Shown: piece by piece, positions 52,257-61,973 of the stretch
How the letters are laid out: each line of letters begins with the position of its first letter
Numbering within the stretch: position 1 is the stretch's first letter
NCBI RefSeq assembly: GCF_012971745.1
Contig: NZ_CP048834.1
Span: 496,001-560,000 of the forward strand
DNA from: Starkeya sp. ORNL1
Lineage (GTDB): Bacteria > Pseudomonadota > Alphaproteobacteria > Rhizobiales > Xanthobacteraceae
Direction of reading: 5' to 3'
Length of the DNA stretch: 64,000 bases
The notes under the pieces: generated by a model
Databases searched by the model: none
Told to the model about the DNA's origin: nothing
Seen by the model: only the letters and a program-made list of their open reading frames with translations
Program-made: the position numbers and the translations under genes

Positions 52257-52877
52257 TCAGGTTTCGGAGAATTCGTCGGCGGTGCCCGACGGGGCAGGGC
52301 CCCGGCGTTCCAGGAAGCGCGGCGTCTCCTGCATGCGGTTCGAGCGCTCGCCGGGGTCGCGGCCGATCTTGGCCTGCAATTCAACGAGATCGATGAAGGC
52401 GTCCGCCTGCCGGCGCAGGTCGTCCGAGATCATCGGCGGCTGGGTGTGGACGGTGGAGACCACGCTGACCCGCACGCCCTTGCGCTGGATCGCCTCGACC
52501 AGCGAGCGGAAATCGCCGTCGCCGGAGAAAATCACGATGTGATCGACATGGCCGGCGAGCTCCATGGCGTTCACCGCCAGCTCGATGTCCATATTGCCGC
52601 GCACCCGGCGGCGTCCCTGGCTATCGGTGAATTCCCGCGCCGGTTTGGTGACGACCGAGTATCCGTTGTAGTCGAGCCAGTCGAGCAGCGGCCGGATCGA
52701 CGAATACTCGGTATCCTCGATCAGAGTCGTATAATAGAAGGCCCGGAGAACATAACCACGCCCCTGGAATTCTTTCAGGAGCCGCTTATAATCAATGTCG
52801 AAGCCGAGCGATTTGGTGGCGGAATAAAGATTAGCGCCGTCGATAAATAGTGCGATCTTTTCCATGTTCGTAGCCAT
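52257..52877 (-). CDS. NYN domain protein (LabA/DUF88 family)
   Basis: 206 residues with a PIN-like NYN nuclease fold: IALFIDGANLYSATKSLG near the start, RGNMDIELAVNAMEL near residue 97, and HIVIFSGDGDFRSLVEAIQRKGVRV near residue 112 provide the conserved acidic residues for metal binding. Members are presumed RNA nucleases. In this order the gene lies near rpoZ and rsh, as here. ATG 52877 is chosen; ATG 52865 is also possible. A C-terminal acidic tail follows. Confidence 0.9.
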   Translation of the reverse strand: MATNMEKIALFIDGANLYSATKSLGFDIDYKRLLKEFQGRGYVLRAFYYTTLIEDTEYSSIRPLLDWLDYNGYSVVTKPAREFTDSQGRRRVRGNMDIELAVNAMELAGHVDHIVIFSGDGDFRSLVEAIQRKGVRVSVVSTVHTQPPMISDDLRRQADAFIDLVELQAKIGRDPGERSNRMQETPRFLERRGPAPSGTADEFSET

Positions 52878-52997
52878 TTGACGCAATACCTTGTGAAGTC
52901 CGTCGAAAAGCGACGTATCAGCTGGGTTCGCCCAAGCTGTAGTTCAAGAGCTTTAGACACCGCGACTTTGTGGCGGGTGCAAGGCGGATGCTGAGCC

Positions 52998-53014
52998 GGA
53001 ACATGGCATGTTCC
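52998..53014. promoter_or_regulatory. 17-bp palindrome between NYN gene and rpoZ
   Basis: GGAACATG-G-CATGTTCC, perfect 8-bp arms (also GAAC-N7-GTTC), in the divergent promoter region 121 bp upstream of the NYN start and 126 bp upstream of rpoZ. Candidate operator; no cognate regulator identified. Confidence 0.35.
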
Positions 53015-53139
53015 TGAGCCGGCGCCGCACCTGTGCATGACGGGCATACGACAGCCCGGTGACGCACGGCGCTTGCTCTTCTCGCTGCGTTCGGATAAAG
53101 CCAGCAGCTTCCCGAAATCACCGACAGGAGTGCCGAGGC

Positions 53140-53529
53140 ATGGCCCGTGTCACCGTCGAGGACTGCATCGACAAGGTCGACAACCGCTTCGAGCTCGTTC
53201 TTCTTGCCGGGCATCGCGCCCGCATGATCTCGTCCGGCGCGCCGATCACCGTCGACCGCGATAACGACAAGAATCCGGTTGTCGCGCTCCGCGAGATCGC
53301 CGACGAGACCATCTCGCCGGAAGACCTCAAGGAAGACCTCATCCATTCGCTCCAGAAGTTCACCGAGGTCGACGAGCCCGAGCCCGAAACCGTGCCGATG
53401 ATCGCTTCCAGCGTGGAAGGCAGCACGGACGATTCGGACGTCATGCTCGACCGCATGACCGAGGAAGAGCTGCTCGCCGGCCTTCAGGGCTTGGTGCCGC
53501 CCGAGCCGAGCGACGACGACGAGGGTTGA
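53140..53529 (+). CDS. rpoZ: RNA polymerase omega subunit
   Basis: 129 residues: the conserved [28 protein letters not shown] start, [24 protein letters not shown] in the middle, and a long acidic tail typical of alphaproteobacterial omega. It assists assembly of RNA polymerase and with it forms a ppGpp site in many proteobacteria. It is upstream of the rsh gene on the same strand, with a terminator and a small minus-strand gene between. Confidence 0.95.
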   Translation: MARVTVEDCIDKVDNRFELVLLAGHRARMISSGAPITVDRDNDKNPVVALREIADETISPEDLKEDLIHSLQKFTEVDEPEPETVPMIASSVEGSTDDSDVMLDRMTEEELLAGLQGLVPPEPSDDDEG

Positions 53530-53562
53530 TTCTTTCGGGATCGAGCCCGTTACGACAGATGC

Positions 53563-53597
53563 CGCGACCGGTCGCCAGCAAGCGCCGGTCGCGTTTT
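53563..53597 (+). terminator. Terminator after rpoZ
   Basis: CGCGACCGG (53563-53571) pairs with CCGGTCGCG (53585-53593), followed by TTTTC, 34 bp after the rpoZ stop. Confidence 0.75.
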
Positions 53598-53632
53598 CAT
53601 TTGGGCGGCAGACGGGGAAAAGTAGGCTCGGC

Positions 53633-53851
53633 TCAGGCCGCGAGTCCTTCCGAGCAGCCATAATGTCCGGCTTGCTGAGCTTCGGGCAGGCGCTCGTCTT
53701 CGAGCGTCTTCAGCTTTTCGCGCAGTTCCTCGTTCTCGGCGCGGAGCGCGGATTGGGCCGAGCCGCAGAACATGGCGGCTCCGAAAAACCCGGCGAGACC
53801 ACCCAGGACATAAGCTGCCAGATAGCCGATCCATGGCAGGATGTCGTCCAT
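53633..53851 (-). CDS. Small membrane-anchored coiled-coil protein
   Basis: 72 residues: an N-terminal membrane segment (ILPWIGYLAAYVLGGLAGFFGAAMF) and then a short coiled coil (ALRAENEELREKLKTLEDERL). GAGGAGGC lies about 6 nt before the ATG. The layout resembles small septum- or envelope-associated proteins, but no family is recognised. It lies on the opposite strand between rpoZ and rsh. Confidence 0.75.
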   Translation of the reverse strand: MDDILPWIGYLAAYVLGGLAGFFGAAMFCGSAQSALRAENEELREKLKTLEDERLPEAQQAGHYGCSEGLAA

Positions 53852-54045
53852 CCCAAGCCTCCTCAGTGAGCGTCTTTGTTATTAATTTATTTCGAAATTG
53901 ATAGCACGCTTATAAGCTGATTTCTACCTGTCGTTGTCCAATTTCTCCGGCCTGCCGTTTTCCGTGCTTGCATCGCCTCCGAGTGATGGCGATATCTAGA
54001 TTCCCGGTCGTCGAAACTACCGGTCCTCTCACGGGTTAAGCTGTC

Positions 54046-56256
54046 ATGATGCGGCAGTACGAGCTCGTCGAGCGCGTGCGCCGGTACAATCCCCACACCG
54101 ACGAGGCGCTCCTCGATCGCGCCTATGTCTATGCCATGCGTGCGCACGGCACGCAGACGCGCGCCTCCGGTGATCCGTACTTCTCGCACCCGCTTGAAGT
54201 GGCGGCGATTCTCACCGACCTGAAGCTCGATGACGCCACCATCGTCGCGGCTTTGCTGCACGACACCATCGAGGACACCGGGGCGACTCGCGACGAGATC
54301 GACCGGCTGTTCGGCCCGCAGATCGGCGCGCTGGTCGAGGGTCTCACCAAGATCAAGAAACTTGACCTGGTCTCCAAGCAGGCCAAGCAGGCGGAGAACC
54401 TGCGCAAGCTGTTGCTCGCCATCGCCGATGACGTGCGCGTGCTGCTGGTCAAGCTCGCCGACCGGCTGCACAACATGCGCACGCTCAAATGGGTGCCGCA
54501 GGAGAAGCGCAACCGCGTCGCCGAGGAGACGCTGGACATCTATGCCCCGCTCGCCGGGCGCATGGGCATGCACGACATGCGCGAGGAACTGGAGGACCTG
54601 TCGTTCCGCCAGCTCTCGCCGGAGGCCTATGAATCGATCCGCTCGCGCCTCCAGGCGCTGAAGGAGAAGAATGGCGAGCTGGTCGTGGCCATCGAGCGCG
54701 AACTCTCCGACGCCTTCACCAACAAGGGCATCGCCGCCAAGGTGAAGGGCCGCGAAAAGCGCCCCTATTCGATCTGGCGCAAGATGGAGCGCAAGTCGGT
54801 CGCGTTCGAGCAGCTCTCCGACATTTACGGCTTCCGGGTGTTCGTCGAGAGCGTGGAGGAGTGCTACGCCGCGCTCGGCGTGGTCCACACCAAGTGGCCG
54901 CTCGTGCCGGGCCGCTTCAAGGACTACGTCTCGACGCCGAAGCAGAACGACTACCGCTCGATCCATACCACCGTGGTCGGCCCCGGCCGGCAGCGCGTCG
55001 AACTGCAGATCCGTACCCGCAAGATGCACGAGATCGCCGAGTACGGCATCGCCGCGCATGCGTTGTACAAGGATGGCGGGGCAGGCGAGGACCTGCTGAC
55101 ACGGGATTCCAGCGCCTATGGCTGGCTCCGCCGCACCATCGAATTGCTGGCGGAAGGCTCCAGTCCCGAGGAGTTCCTGGAGCACACCAAGCTCGAACTT
55201 TTCCACGACCAGGTGTTCTGCTTTACCCCCAAGGGGCGGCTCATCACCCTGCCGCGCCGGGCGACGCCGATCGATTTCGCCTATGCGGTGCACACCGACG
55301 TCGGCAATATGGCGGTCGGTGCCAAGATCAACGGCAAGGTCTCGCCGCTGGTCTCCGAACTGCACAATGGCGACGAGGTTGAGGTCATCACCTCCAAGAC
55401 CCAGTCGCCGCCCGCCGCGTGGGAATCCATCGTTGTCACCGGCAAGGCGCGCGCCGCGATACGCCGCGCCACCCGTGCGGCGGTGCGTGCGCAATATGCC
55501 GGCCTTGGCCGCAAGATCGTCGAGCGCGCCTTCGCCCGTGCCGGTAAGGGCTTCTCCGAGGAGAAGCTGTCCGGGGCGCTGGGGCGGCTGGCCCGCGCCT
55601 CGCTCGACGACGTCTATGCCGCGGTTGGCCGCGGCGAGATGCGCGCCGACGACGTGGTGAAGGCGATGCACCCGGAATGGACCGGTCCGCGCGCGCCGGA
55701 GGAGCGGGCAGGGACCCCCAAGGGCGAAGGCTGGTTCGAGCTGAAGGGCGGCCAGAGCCTCAAGTTCAAGATCCCCGGCATCGAGGCCGATCCGGACCCC
55801 AGGACCGCGATCCCGATCCGCGGCATCAACAGCGAATTGCCGGTGCGCTTCGCGCCGAATGGCGGTGCCGTGCCGGGCGACCGTATCGTCGGCATCCTAT
55901 CGCCCGGCGAAGGCATCACCATCTATCCGATCCAGTCGCCGGCGCTGCAGGATTTCGAGGAAGAGCCGGAGCGCTGGCTCGATGTGCGCTGGGATATTGA
56001 CGAGGACGACCCGCACCGCTTCCCGGTGCAGATCGTGGTGGTGGCCACCAATGAGCCGGGCTCGCTCGCCCAGATCGCCCAGGTGATCGGCGAGCGCGAC
56101 GGCAATATCGACAATGTCCGCATGTCGTCACGCTCGGCCGACTTCACCCGCATCGTCATCGATGTCGAGGTCTACGACCTGCGCCACCTCAACGGCATCA
56201 TCGCCGATCTGCGCTCGCGGCCGGTGGTCTCCAGCGTCGAGCGGGTGAACGGCTAG
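54046..56256 (+). CDS. rsh: Bifunctional (p)ppGpp synthetase/hydrolase, RelA/SpoT type
   Basis: 736 residues. The hydrolase HD domain at about 20-200 has HPLEVAAILTDL, ALLHDTIEDT and KLADRLHNMRTL; the synthetase domain at about 230-360 has GREKRPYSIWRKM, DIYGFRVFV and YRSIHTTVVGP; a TGS domain at about 390-455 (FTPKGRLITLPRRATPIDFAYAVH) and a C-terminal ACT domain (VVATNEPGSLAQIAQVIGE near 663) complete it. It makes and destroys the starvation signal (p)ppGpp. Single long Rsh proteins are the rule in this order. Confidence 0.95.
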   Translation: MMRQYELVERVRRYNPHTDEALLDRAYVYAMRAHGTQTRASGDPYFSHPLEVAAILTDLKLDDATIVAALLHDTIEDTGATRDEIDRLFGPQIGALVEGLTKIKKLDLVSKQAKQAENLRKLLLAIADDVRVLLVKLADRLHNMRTLKWVPQEKRNRVAEETLDIYAPLAGRMGMHDMREELEDLSFRQLSPEAYESIRSRLQALKEKNGELVVAIERELSDAFTNKGIAAKVKGREKRPYSIWRKMERKSVAFEQLSDIYGFRVFVESVEECYAALGVVHTKWPLVPGRFKDYVSTPKQNDYRSIHTTVVGPGRQRVELQIRTRKMHEIAEYGIAAHALYKDGGAGEDLLTRDSSAYGWLRRTIELLAEGSSPEEFLEHTKLELFHDQVFCFTPKGRLITLPRRATPIDFAYAVHTDVGNMAVGAKINGKVSPLVSELHNGDEVEVITSKTQSPPAAWESIVVTGKARAAIRRATRAAVRAQYAGLGRKIVERAFARAGKGFSEEKLSGALGRLARASLDDVYAAVGRGEMRADDVVKAMHPEWTGPRAPEERAGTPKGEGWFELKGGQSLKFKIPGIEADPDPRTAIPIRGINSELPVRFAPNGGAVPGDRIVGILSPGEGITIYPIQSPALQDFEEEPERWLDVRWDIDEDDPHRFPVQIVVVATNEPGSLAQIAQVIGERDGNIDNVRMSSRSADFTRIVIDVEVYDLRHLNGIIADLRSRPVVSSVERVNG

Positions 56257-56350
56257 AACATATTCCCCAAGCCGGGATTTCCGTCGTACGCAAAGGAACC
56301 GGCTTCGAGGTTCCGCGTTTGTCCTGTCACACAACAGGGGAGAAGCGGCC

Positions 56351-56527
56351 ATGCAGACGGAACAGCTTCGCGGCGTGCTCAAGATCGCTGCCGGCAAGGC
56401 CAGGGAATTCCTCGGTCGCCTGGTGCATGACGGCTCTCTCGAGGCGCACGGCAAGGTCCAGCAATTGTCTGGCCGCGCCGCGCTCGCCTGTGTCCGCGTC
56501 CGCTCGGGCGTGAAGGGCGTCGCATAA
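56351..56527 (+). CDS. CsbD-like small stress protein
   Basis: 58 residues, beginning MQTEQLRGVLKIAAGKAREFLG and containing EAHGKVQQLSGRA, the repeated A-G-K-x-x-x-x-x-G pattern of the CsbD family. Family members are small, hydrophilic general-stress proteins. GGGGAGAAG lies about 6 nt before the ATG. The C-terminal third differs from canonical CsbD. It lies between rsh and the transglutaminase-like gene. Confidence 0.7.
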   Translation: MQTEQLRGVLKIAAGKAREFLGRLVHDGSLEAHGKVQQLSGRAALACVRVRSGVKGVA

Positions 56528-56595
56528 CGGGTCGTCCCGCGTTGGCCCATCCGCCGCCATAGGCGGAGCCCCCGTCAGATCATGAGGACGATCCG

Positions 56596-57435
56596 ATGCG
56601 AATCCGCTTCGGCTTTCGCATCGCGCTTGATTGCGCGGTGCCGACCCCCGCCACCTTTGCACTCGACGTCCACCCCGACCGGGCGCGCGACGTCATTGCC
56701 CAGTCGCCGCTCGTGCTGCGCCCGAACGTTCCCGTCGTCGCCATGACCGACGCGTTCGGCAATATTATTCGTCGCGCCATGCTGCCCGCCGGGCGCATCA
56801 CCATCGAGCGCGACGGGCTGATCGACGACAGCGGTGCACCCGACACCGTCAATTTCGCCGCGGAGCAGACGCCGGTCGACAAGCTGCCGGTCGAGGCGAT
56901 GCCCTACCTGCTGGGTAGCCGCTATTGCGAGACCGACGTGCTGAGCGCGGAGGCGTGGCGCTTGTTCGGCCATGTGCCGGAGGGCTGGTCGCGGGTGCAG
57001 GCGATCGTCGATTTCGTCCACGACCACATCAGCTTCGACTATCAGCTCGCCGACGCCACACGTTCGGCAGCCCGGGCCTATCAGGAGCGGCACGGCGTGT
57101 GCCGCGACTTCGCCCATCTCTCCATCGCCTTCTGCCGGGCGATGAACATCCCGGCGCGCTATTGCACCGGCTATCTCGGCGATATCGGCGTGCCGCGCGA
57201 TCCGGCGCCGATGGATTTCTCGGCCTGGTTCGAGGTCTATCTCGGCGGGCGCTGGTACAGCTTCGATGCGCGCCATAACAAGCCGCGCATCGGCCGCGTC
57301 GTGATGGCGCGCGGGCGCGACGCCACCGACGTCGCCATCGTCCACACCTTCGGCCAGCACGTGCTCGCCGGATTCGAGGTGTGGACCGACGAGGTCACCG
57401 CCGAGGCATCGGGCGCCGCCGTCGCCGCCGAATAG
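56596..57435 (+). CDS. Transglutaminase-like protein
   Basis: 279 residues. An N-terminal beta domain (about 1-130) precedes the transglutaminase core with Cys in RHGVCRDFAHLSIAFCRAMNIPARY near residue 170, His in the GGRWYSFDARHNKPRIGRV segment near residue 225, and an Asp in the same place, giving the papain-like triad. Bacterial members are probably peptidases or amidases rather than cross-linking enzymes; the substrate is unknown. Cytosolic by absence of a signal peptide. Confidence 0.88.
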   Translation: MRIRFGFRIALDCAVPTPATFALDVHPDRARDVIAQSPLVLRPNVPVVAMTDAFGNIIRRAMLPAGRITIERDGLIDDSGAPDTVNFAAEQTPVDKLPVEAMPYLLGSRYCETDVLSAEAWRLFGHVPEGWSRVQAIVDFVHDHISFDYQLADATRSAARAYQERHGVCRDFAHLSIAFCRAMNIPARYCTGYLGDIGVPRDPAPMDFSAWFEVYLGGRWYSFDARHNKPRIGRVVMARGRDATDVAIVHTFGQHVLAGFEVWTDEVTAEASGAAVAAE

Positions 57436-57524
57436 GGTGAGGCGGTTTCAAGCTGCGACAGCTTCGTGACGGCGCCCGCGGGATCGGCTATCACCTCGTC
57501 CGATTTCCGCAACGGGTCGCTGAC

Positions 57525-58118
57525 ATGACGCACGACGAAGTTCTGGGCGAATTCCGCGCCGCCGGCGCGCTGCTCGAAGGCCATTTCATTCTGACCTCGG
57601 GGCTGCGCAGCCCGATTTTCCTCCAGAAGATGTTCGTCTTCATGGATCCGGTGCGCACCGAGCGGCTGTGCCGCGCACTCGCCGAGAAGGCGCGGGCCAC
57701 GTTCGGCACCATCGACTATGTGGTCTCGCCCGCGGTCGGCGGCATCGTGCCGGGCTACGAGACTGCCCGCCAGCTCGGCGCGAAGGCGGTGTTCGTCGAG
57801 CGCGAGGACGGCAAGTTCGCGCTGCGACGCGGCTTCGTCATTCCCGAGGGCGCGCGGGTGCTGATGGTGGAAGACATCATCACCACTGGCCTGTCCTCGC
57901 GCGAGTGTCTTGCGGCCATCGCCGAGTATCCCGGCCATGTGGTCGGCGCCGCCTGCCTGATCGACCGTTCCAATGGCAAGGCCGATCTCGGCGTGCCGCT
58001 GGTGGCGTTGGCGACGCTCGACATCCCGACCTATCCCGCCGATGCTCTGCCGCCCGAACTCGCCGCGCTGCCGGCGGTGAAGCCAGGCAGCCGTGGCATT
58101 CAGGGGGTGAAGGCGTGA
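57525..58118 (+). CDS. pyrE: Orotate phosphoribosyltransferase
   Basis: 197 residues; joins orotate to PRPP to give orotidine monophosphate in pyrimidine synthesis. [16 protein letters not shown] near residue 20, [12 protein letters not shown] near residue 67, and the PRPP-binding loop [16 protein letters not shown] near residue 108 are clear. Its TGA overlaps the GTG start of pdxJ (GTGA), so both are translationally coupled. Confidence 0.93.
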   Translation: MTHDEVLGEFRAAGALLEGHFILTSGLRSPIFLQKMFVFMDPVRTERLCRALAEKARATFGTIDYVVSPAVGGIVPGYETARQLGAKAVFVEREDGKFALRRGFVIPEGARVLMVEDIITTGLSSRECLAAIAEYPGHVVGAACLIDRSNGKADLGVPLVALATLDIPTYPADALPPELAALPAVKPGSRGIQGVKA

Positions 58119-58897
58119 ACGCAGTTGCCGCGGTGCTGCCGATCCGGCTCGGCGTGAATGTCGATCACGTTGCGACGGTGCGCAATGCCCGCGGCGGCGC
58201 GCTCCCCGATCCGGTTCGGGCGGCGCTGCTGGCGGTCTCCGCCGGTGCGGACGGCATCACGGCGCATCTGCGCGAGGATCGCCGCCATATTCGCGACGAC
58301 GACATGCGCCGCCTCAAGGCAGAATTGTCGGTGCCGCTGAATTTCGAGACGGCGGCAACCGAGGAGATGGTCGCCATCGCCCTCGACATCGCGCCGCACG
58401 CCTGCTGCCTGGTGCCGGAGCGGCGCGAGGAGCGCACCACGGAAGGCGGGCTCGACGTCATTGCCGGTGGTGCGGCGCTCGCGCACAAGGTCGGGGCGCT
58501 GGGCAGGACGGGCATCCGCGTCTCGCTGTTCGTCGCCCCCGATCCCCGGCAGATCGCCGCATCCGCGGGCATTGGCGCCGCGGTGGTCGAACTGCACACC
58601 GGCACCTGGTGCGAGGCGCTGGCGGCCGGTCACCGCGTGGAGGCCGATGCCGAGCTTGGCCGGCTGCGCGCCGCGGCGACCCAGGCAGCCTCGCTCGGGC
58701 TGGAGGTCCATGCGGGGCATGGGCTCGACTTTGCCAGCGCCGAGACTATTTCCGCCTTCGGCGAGGTACGCGAGCTCAATATCGGCCACTTCCTCATTGG
58801 CGAGGCGATCTTCGAGGGGCTGGAGACCTCGATCCGCCGCATGCGCGAGGCGATGGCGCGGGGCCGTGCGGCTTTGCGCACCGGCGCGGTGGTATAA
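58115..58897 (+). CDS. pdxJ: Pyridoxine 5-phosphate synthase
   Basis: 260 residues, GTG start overlapping the pyrE stop. It condenses 1-deoxyxylulose 5-phosphate and 3-amino-1-hydroxyacetone phosphate to pyridoxine phosphate. Recognised by [17 protein letters not shown] near the start, [12 protein letters not shown] near residue 50, the catalytic Glu in [10 protein letters not shown] near residue 77, and [10 protein letters not shown] and [15 protein letters not shown] toward the end. Confidence 0.95.
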   Translation: MNAVAAVLPIRLGVNVDHVATVRNARGGALPDPVRAALLAVSAGADGITAHLREDRRHIRDDDMRRLKAELSVPLNFETAATEEMVAIALDIAPHACCLVPERREERTTEGGLDVIAGGAALAHKVGALGRTGIRVSLFVAPDPRQIAASAGIGAAVVELHTGTWCEALAAGHRVEADAELGRLRAAATQAASLGLEVHAGHGLDFASAETISAFGEVRELNIGHFLIGEAIFEGLETSIRRMREAMARGRAALRTGAVV

Positions 58898-58906
58898 GGC
58901 GACAGC

Positions 58907-59317
58907 ATGATCCTCGGCATCGGCTCGGACATCACGGACGCCCGCCGCATCGCACAGGCGCTGGAGCGCCATGGCGAGCGCTTCCTCGATCGGGTGTTCA
59001 CGCCGACCGAGCGCGCCAAGTCCGACCGTCGCGCCCGCCGCGCGGAGAGCTATGCCAAGCGCTTCGCCGCCAAGGAGGCCTGCGCCAAGGCGCTCGGCAC
59101 CGGGTTGGCGCAGGGGGTGTTCTGGCGCGACATGGGCGTGGTCAATCTGCCGTCCGGGCGGCCGACCATGCAGCTCACCGGCGGGGCGGGCGAACGGCTC
59201 GCCGCGATGACGCCACCCGGCTATGAGGCCCGGATCGATCTCACCATTACCGATGACGGCCCGCTGGCGCAGGCCTTCGTCATCATCAGCGCGGTGCCGA
59301 AAACCAATGCGGAATGA
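58907..59317 (+). CDS. acpS: Holo-[acyl-carrier-protein] synthase
   Basis: 136 residues, 9 bp after pdxJ. It transfers phosphopantetheine from CoA to acyl carrier protein. The magnesium site is formed by Asp in [14 protein letters not shown] and Glu in [15 protein letters not shown] near residue 57; VFTPTERAK and the final beta strands are typical. Confidence 0.95.
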   Translation: MILGIGSDITDARRIAQALERHGERFLDRVFTPTERAKSDRRARRAESYAKRFAAKEACAKALGTGLAQGVFWRDMGVVNLPSGRPTMQLTGGAGERLAAMTPPGYEARIDLTITDDGPLAQAFVIISAVPKTNAE

Positions 59318-59452
59318 CGCAAGGATAGCTCCGGTGATCGTGAATTCAACGCAACCCGACGCGTTGCCGCAGGCGTGCCGAGCCGCTATAGAGCCCTCCG
59401 GCCCTGCTTCGGAGGCCGTCCGGCCGTGCGCGGCGTCCCATCGGAACACTCC

Positions 59453-60205
59453 ATGACCTCGACCACCGAACCGAAGAAGGAAGGCGGCGTCGGCGAAACC
59501 GTCCGCGTCATCATCCACGCCTTCCTCATTGCCATCGTCATCCGCACCTTCCTGTTCCAGCCCTTCAATATACCGTCGGGCTCGATGAAGGAGACGCTGC
59601 TGGTCGGCGACTATCTGTTCGTCTCGAAATTCAGCTATGGCTATAGCCGGTTCTCGCTGCCCTTCTCGCCGCCGCTGTTCAGCGGCCGCATCTTCGGCTC
59701 GACGCCGGAGCGTGGCGACGTGGTGGTGTTCAAGCTGCCGCGCGACGAAACCACGGATTACATCAAGCGCGTAATCGGCCTGCCGGGCGACCAGATCCAG
59801 ATGATTGGCGGCGTGCTGCACATCAATGGCCAGGCGGTGAAGCGCGAGCCGGCCGGCACCTGGGTCGATGACGAGGGCGGCGGGCAGTCGCAAACCGTCA
59901 AGGTGTGGACCGAGACGCTGCCGAACGGCGTGAGCTACCACACGCTCGACCTTGTGGATAACGGCTTCTACGACAACACGCCGGTCTACAACGTGCCGCC
60001 CGGCCATTATTTCATGATGGGCGACAATCGCGACAATTCCACCGACAGCCGCGTCCTGAGCCAGGTTGGCTATGTGCCCTATGAGAACCTGATCGGCCGG
60101 GCACAGGTGCTGTTCTTCTCGGTGAAGGAAGGCGAGGCGGCCTGGCAGTTCTGGAAGTGGCCCTGGACGGTGCGCTGGGATCGACTGTTCTCTTTGGTGC
60201 GATGA
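59453..60205 (+). CDS. lepB: Signal peptidase I
   Basis: 250-residue membrane protease that removes signal peptides. A single N-terminal membrane helix (VRVIIHAFLIAIVIRTFLFQP) is followed by the catalytic Ser in IPSGSMKETLLVGD near residue 44 and the catalytic Lys in YIKRVIGLPGD near residue 103; GHYFMMGDNRDNSTDSR near residue 184 is box E. ATG 59453 follows the long 5-prime gap after acpS. Its end overlaps rnc by 4 bp. Confidence 0.95.
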   Translation: MTSTTEPKKEGGVGETVRVIIHAFLIAIVIRTFLFQPFNIPSGSMKETLLVGDYLFVSKFSYGYSRFSLPFSPPLFSGRIFGSTPERGDVVVFKLPRDETTDYIKRVIGLPGDQIQMIGGVLHINGQAVKREPAGTWVDDEGGGQSQTVKVWTETLPNGVSYHTLDLVDNGFYDNTPVYNVPPGHYFMMGDNRDNSTDSRVLSQVGYVPYENLIGRAQVLFFSVKEGEAAWQFWKWPWTVRWDRLFSLVR

Positions 60206-60921
60206 GCAAAGGCAGCAAGCGGGCGGCCGGCGACGGCGACTATTCCGAGCTCGAGGAACAACTCGGGCATGTCTTTGCCGATCGCGGCCATCTTGCGCTC
60301 GCTCTGACCCATATCAGCGCCATCACCGCGCTCACCGGGCCGGCGGCGCGGTTGAAAAGCTACCAGCGGCTGGAGTTCCTCGGCGACCATGTGCTCGGCA
60401 TGGTGGTTTCCGACATGCTCTATCGGGCCTTTCCGCAGGCCGACGAGGGCGACCTGTCACGCCGGCTCGCCGAGCTGGTCTGCGAGGAGGCGTGCGCCGA
60501 GGTCGGGCTGGCGATGGGGCTCGGACCCTTCATCCGGCTCGGCGCCGGCGAGGCACGCTCCGGCGGCCATCAGCGGCCGACCATCCTGGCCGATATCGCC
60601 GAGGCGGTGCTGGCGGCGGTGTATCTCGACGCCGGATATCCCGCGGCGGCGGAGATGGTGGAACGCTTCTGGCGCCCGCGCTTCGCCGCTCTCAAGGGGC
60701 TGGTCCGCGACGCCAAGACCGCCTTGCAGGAATGGGCGCAGGCTCGCGGCTTGCCGCCGCCGGTCTATCATGTGGTGGAACGGCAGGGGCCGGACCACAA
60801 TCCCGAATTCCGCGTCGCCGTCGAGATTCCCGGCTATGATCGGGTCGAAGGCGTCGGCAGCTCGAAGCAGGGCGCGCAAAAGGCGGCGGCGGGCGTCTTC
60901 CTCGAACAGGTCAAGGCATGA
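60202..60921 (+). CDS. rnc: Ribonuclease III
   Basis: 239 residues. The catalytic domain has the signature YQRLEFLGDHVLGMVVSD near residue 52 and the second acidic patch in DIAEAVLAAVYLDAG near residue 127; the double-stranded RNA-binding domain occupies about 165-235 (TALQEWAQARGLPPPVY, GSSKQGAQKAAAG). It processes rRNA and other double-stranded RNA. ATGA overlaps on both sides couple lepB, rnc and era. Confidence 0.95.
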   Translation: MSKGSKRAAGDGDYSELEEQLGHVFADRGHLALALTHISAITALTGPAARLKSYQRLEFLGDHVLGMVVSDMLYRAFPQADEGDLSRRLAELVCEEACAEVGLAMGLGPFIRLGAGEARSGGHQRPTILADIAEAVLAAVYLDAGYPAAAEMVERFWRPRFAALKGLVRDAKTALQEWAQARGLPPPVYHVVERQGPDHNPEFRVAVEIPGYDRVEGVGSSKQGAQKAAAGVFLEQVKA

Positions 60922-61832
60922 ACGACGACACGTCGGAGACACGCTGCGGATTCGTCGCGCTGATCGGAGCGCCGAATGCGGGCAAGTCGACGCTTACAAA
61001 TGCGCTGGTCGGCACCAAGGTCTCGATCGTCTCGCACAAGGTGCAGACGACGCGCTCGCTGGTGCGCGGCATCGCCATCGAGGGCGTGAGCCAGATCGTA
61101 CTGGTCGACACCCCCGGCATCTTCGCGCCGAAGCGGCGGCTGGAGAAGGCGATGGTGCGCTCGGCCTGGGGCGGGGCCGGGGATGCCGATGCCGTGGTGC
61201 TGCTGATCGATGCGCGGGCCGGCATCACGGAGGAGGTCGAGGCGATCGTGCGCGGCCTCGCCGAGGTGCGACGGCCGCGCGCGGTGCTCCTGAACAAGAT
61301 CGACCTGGTGAAGCGCGACAGCCTACTCGGCTTGGCCGCGGACGTGGCTGCCAAGATCAGCGTTGACCGGCTGTTCATGGTCTCCGCGCTCGAAGGCGAC
61401 GGCCTTGCCGAACTGCGCGCCTGGCTGGCCGAGACCGTGCCGCCCGGGCCGTGGCTCTATCCGGAAGACCAGATCTCCGATGCACCGATGCGCATGCTCG
61501 CTGCTGAGATCACTCGCGAGAAACTGTTCCACCGGCTGCACGAGGAGCTGCCCTATCGTTCCACGGTCGAGACCGATTCGTGGAAGGAGTTGAAGGACGG
61601 CTCGGTGCGCATCGAGCAGACCATCTTCGTGGAGCGCGAAAGCCAGCGAAAGATCGTGCTCGGCAAGGGCGGCGAGACCATCAAGGCGATCTCGACTGCC
61701 TCGCGCAAGGAACTCGTCGACATCGTTGAGGCCAAGGTGCACCTGTTCCTGTTCGTGAAGGTGCGCGAGAATTGGGCGGACGATCCCGAGCGCTATCGCG
61801 AAATGGGGCTCGATTTTCCCGGCGCGGATTAG
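60918..61832 (+). CDS. era: GTPase Era
   Basis: 304 residues. GTP-binding motifs are GAPNAGKSTLTNAL near residue 17 (G1), DTPGIFA (G3) near residue 64, and NKIDLV (G4) near residue 125; the C-terminal KH domain at about 215-290 has IVLGKGGETIKAIST. It assists 30S ribosome maturation by binding 16S rRNA. Its TAG stop is formed by the first bases of the dispersed 61-bp repeat. Confidence 0.96.
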   Translation: MNDDTSETRCGFVALIGAPNAGKSTLTNALVGTKVSIVSHKVQTTRSLVRGIAIEGVSQIVLVDTPGIFAPKRRLEKAMVRSAWGGAGDADAVVLLIDARAGITEEVEAIVRGLAEVRRPRAVLLNKIDLVKRDSLLGLAADVAAKISVDRLFMVSALEGDGLAELRAWLAETVPPGPWLYPEDQISDAPMRMLAAEITREKLFHRLHEELPYRSTVETDSWKELKDGSVRIEQTIFVERESQRKIVLGKGGETIKAISTASRKELVDIVEAKVHLFLFVKVRENWADDPERYREMGLDFPGAD

Positions 61833-61890
61833 AGCCCTTTCCGTTCGGATGGAATCATCCGAACGACAAGAAAGTGCTCTGGATTCAATA
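61830..61890 (+). repeat. Dispersed 61-bp repeat, copy B
   Basis: Second copy of the element at 15706-15766, 56 of 61 bases identical. Here the hairpin arms CGTTCGGATG and CATCCGAACG are a perfect 10-bp inverted repeat with a GAAT loop. The first three bases are the era stop codon. Confidence 0.85.
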
Positions 61891-61973
61891 GCCTGGAGCT
61901 TTTTCTAATCGCTAAGGTCATTCAACTTTTGCGGAAAATGCGCTAGAGCGCGCTCCCGCAACAAGGTCTGCAC

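Noticed and set aside
60202..60921. His in the RNase III signature (LEFLGDHVLG) as a possible active-site change
   Set aside because: That position is not a metal ligand and varies among functional RNase III proteins; Glu and Asp ligands are intact.
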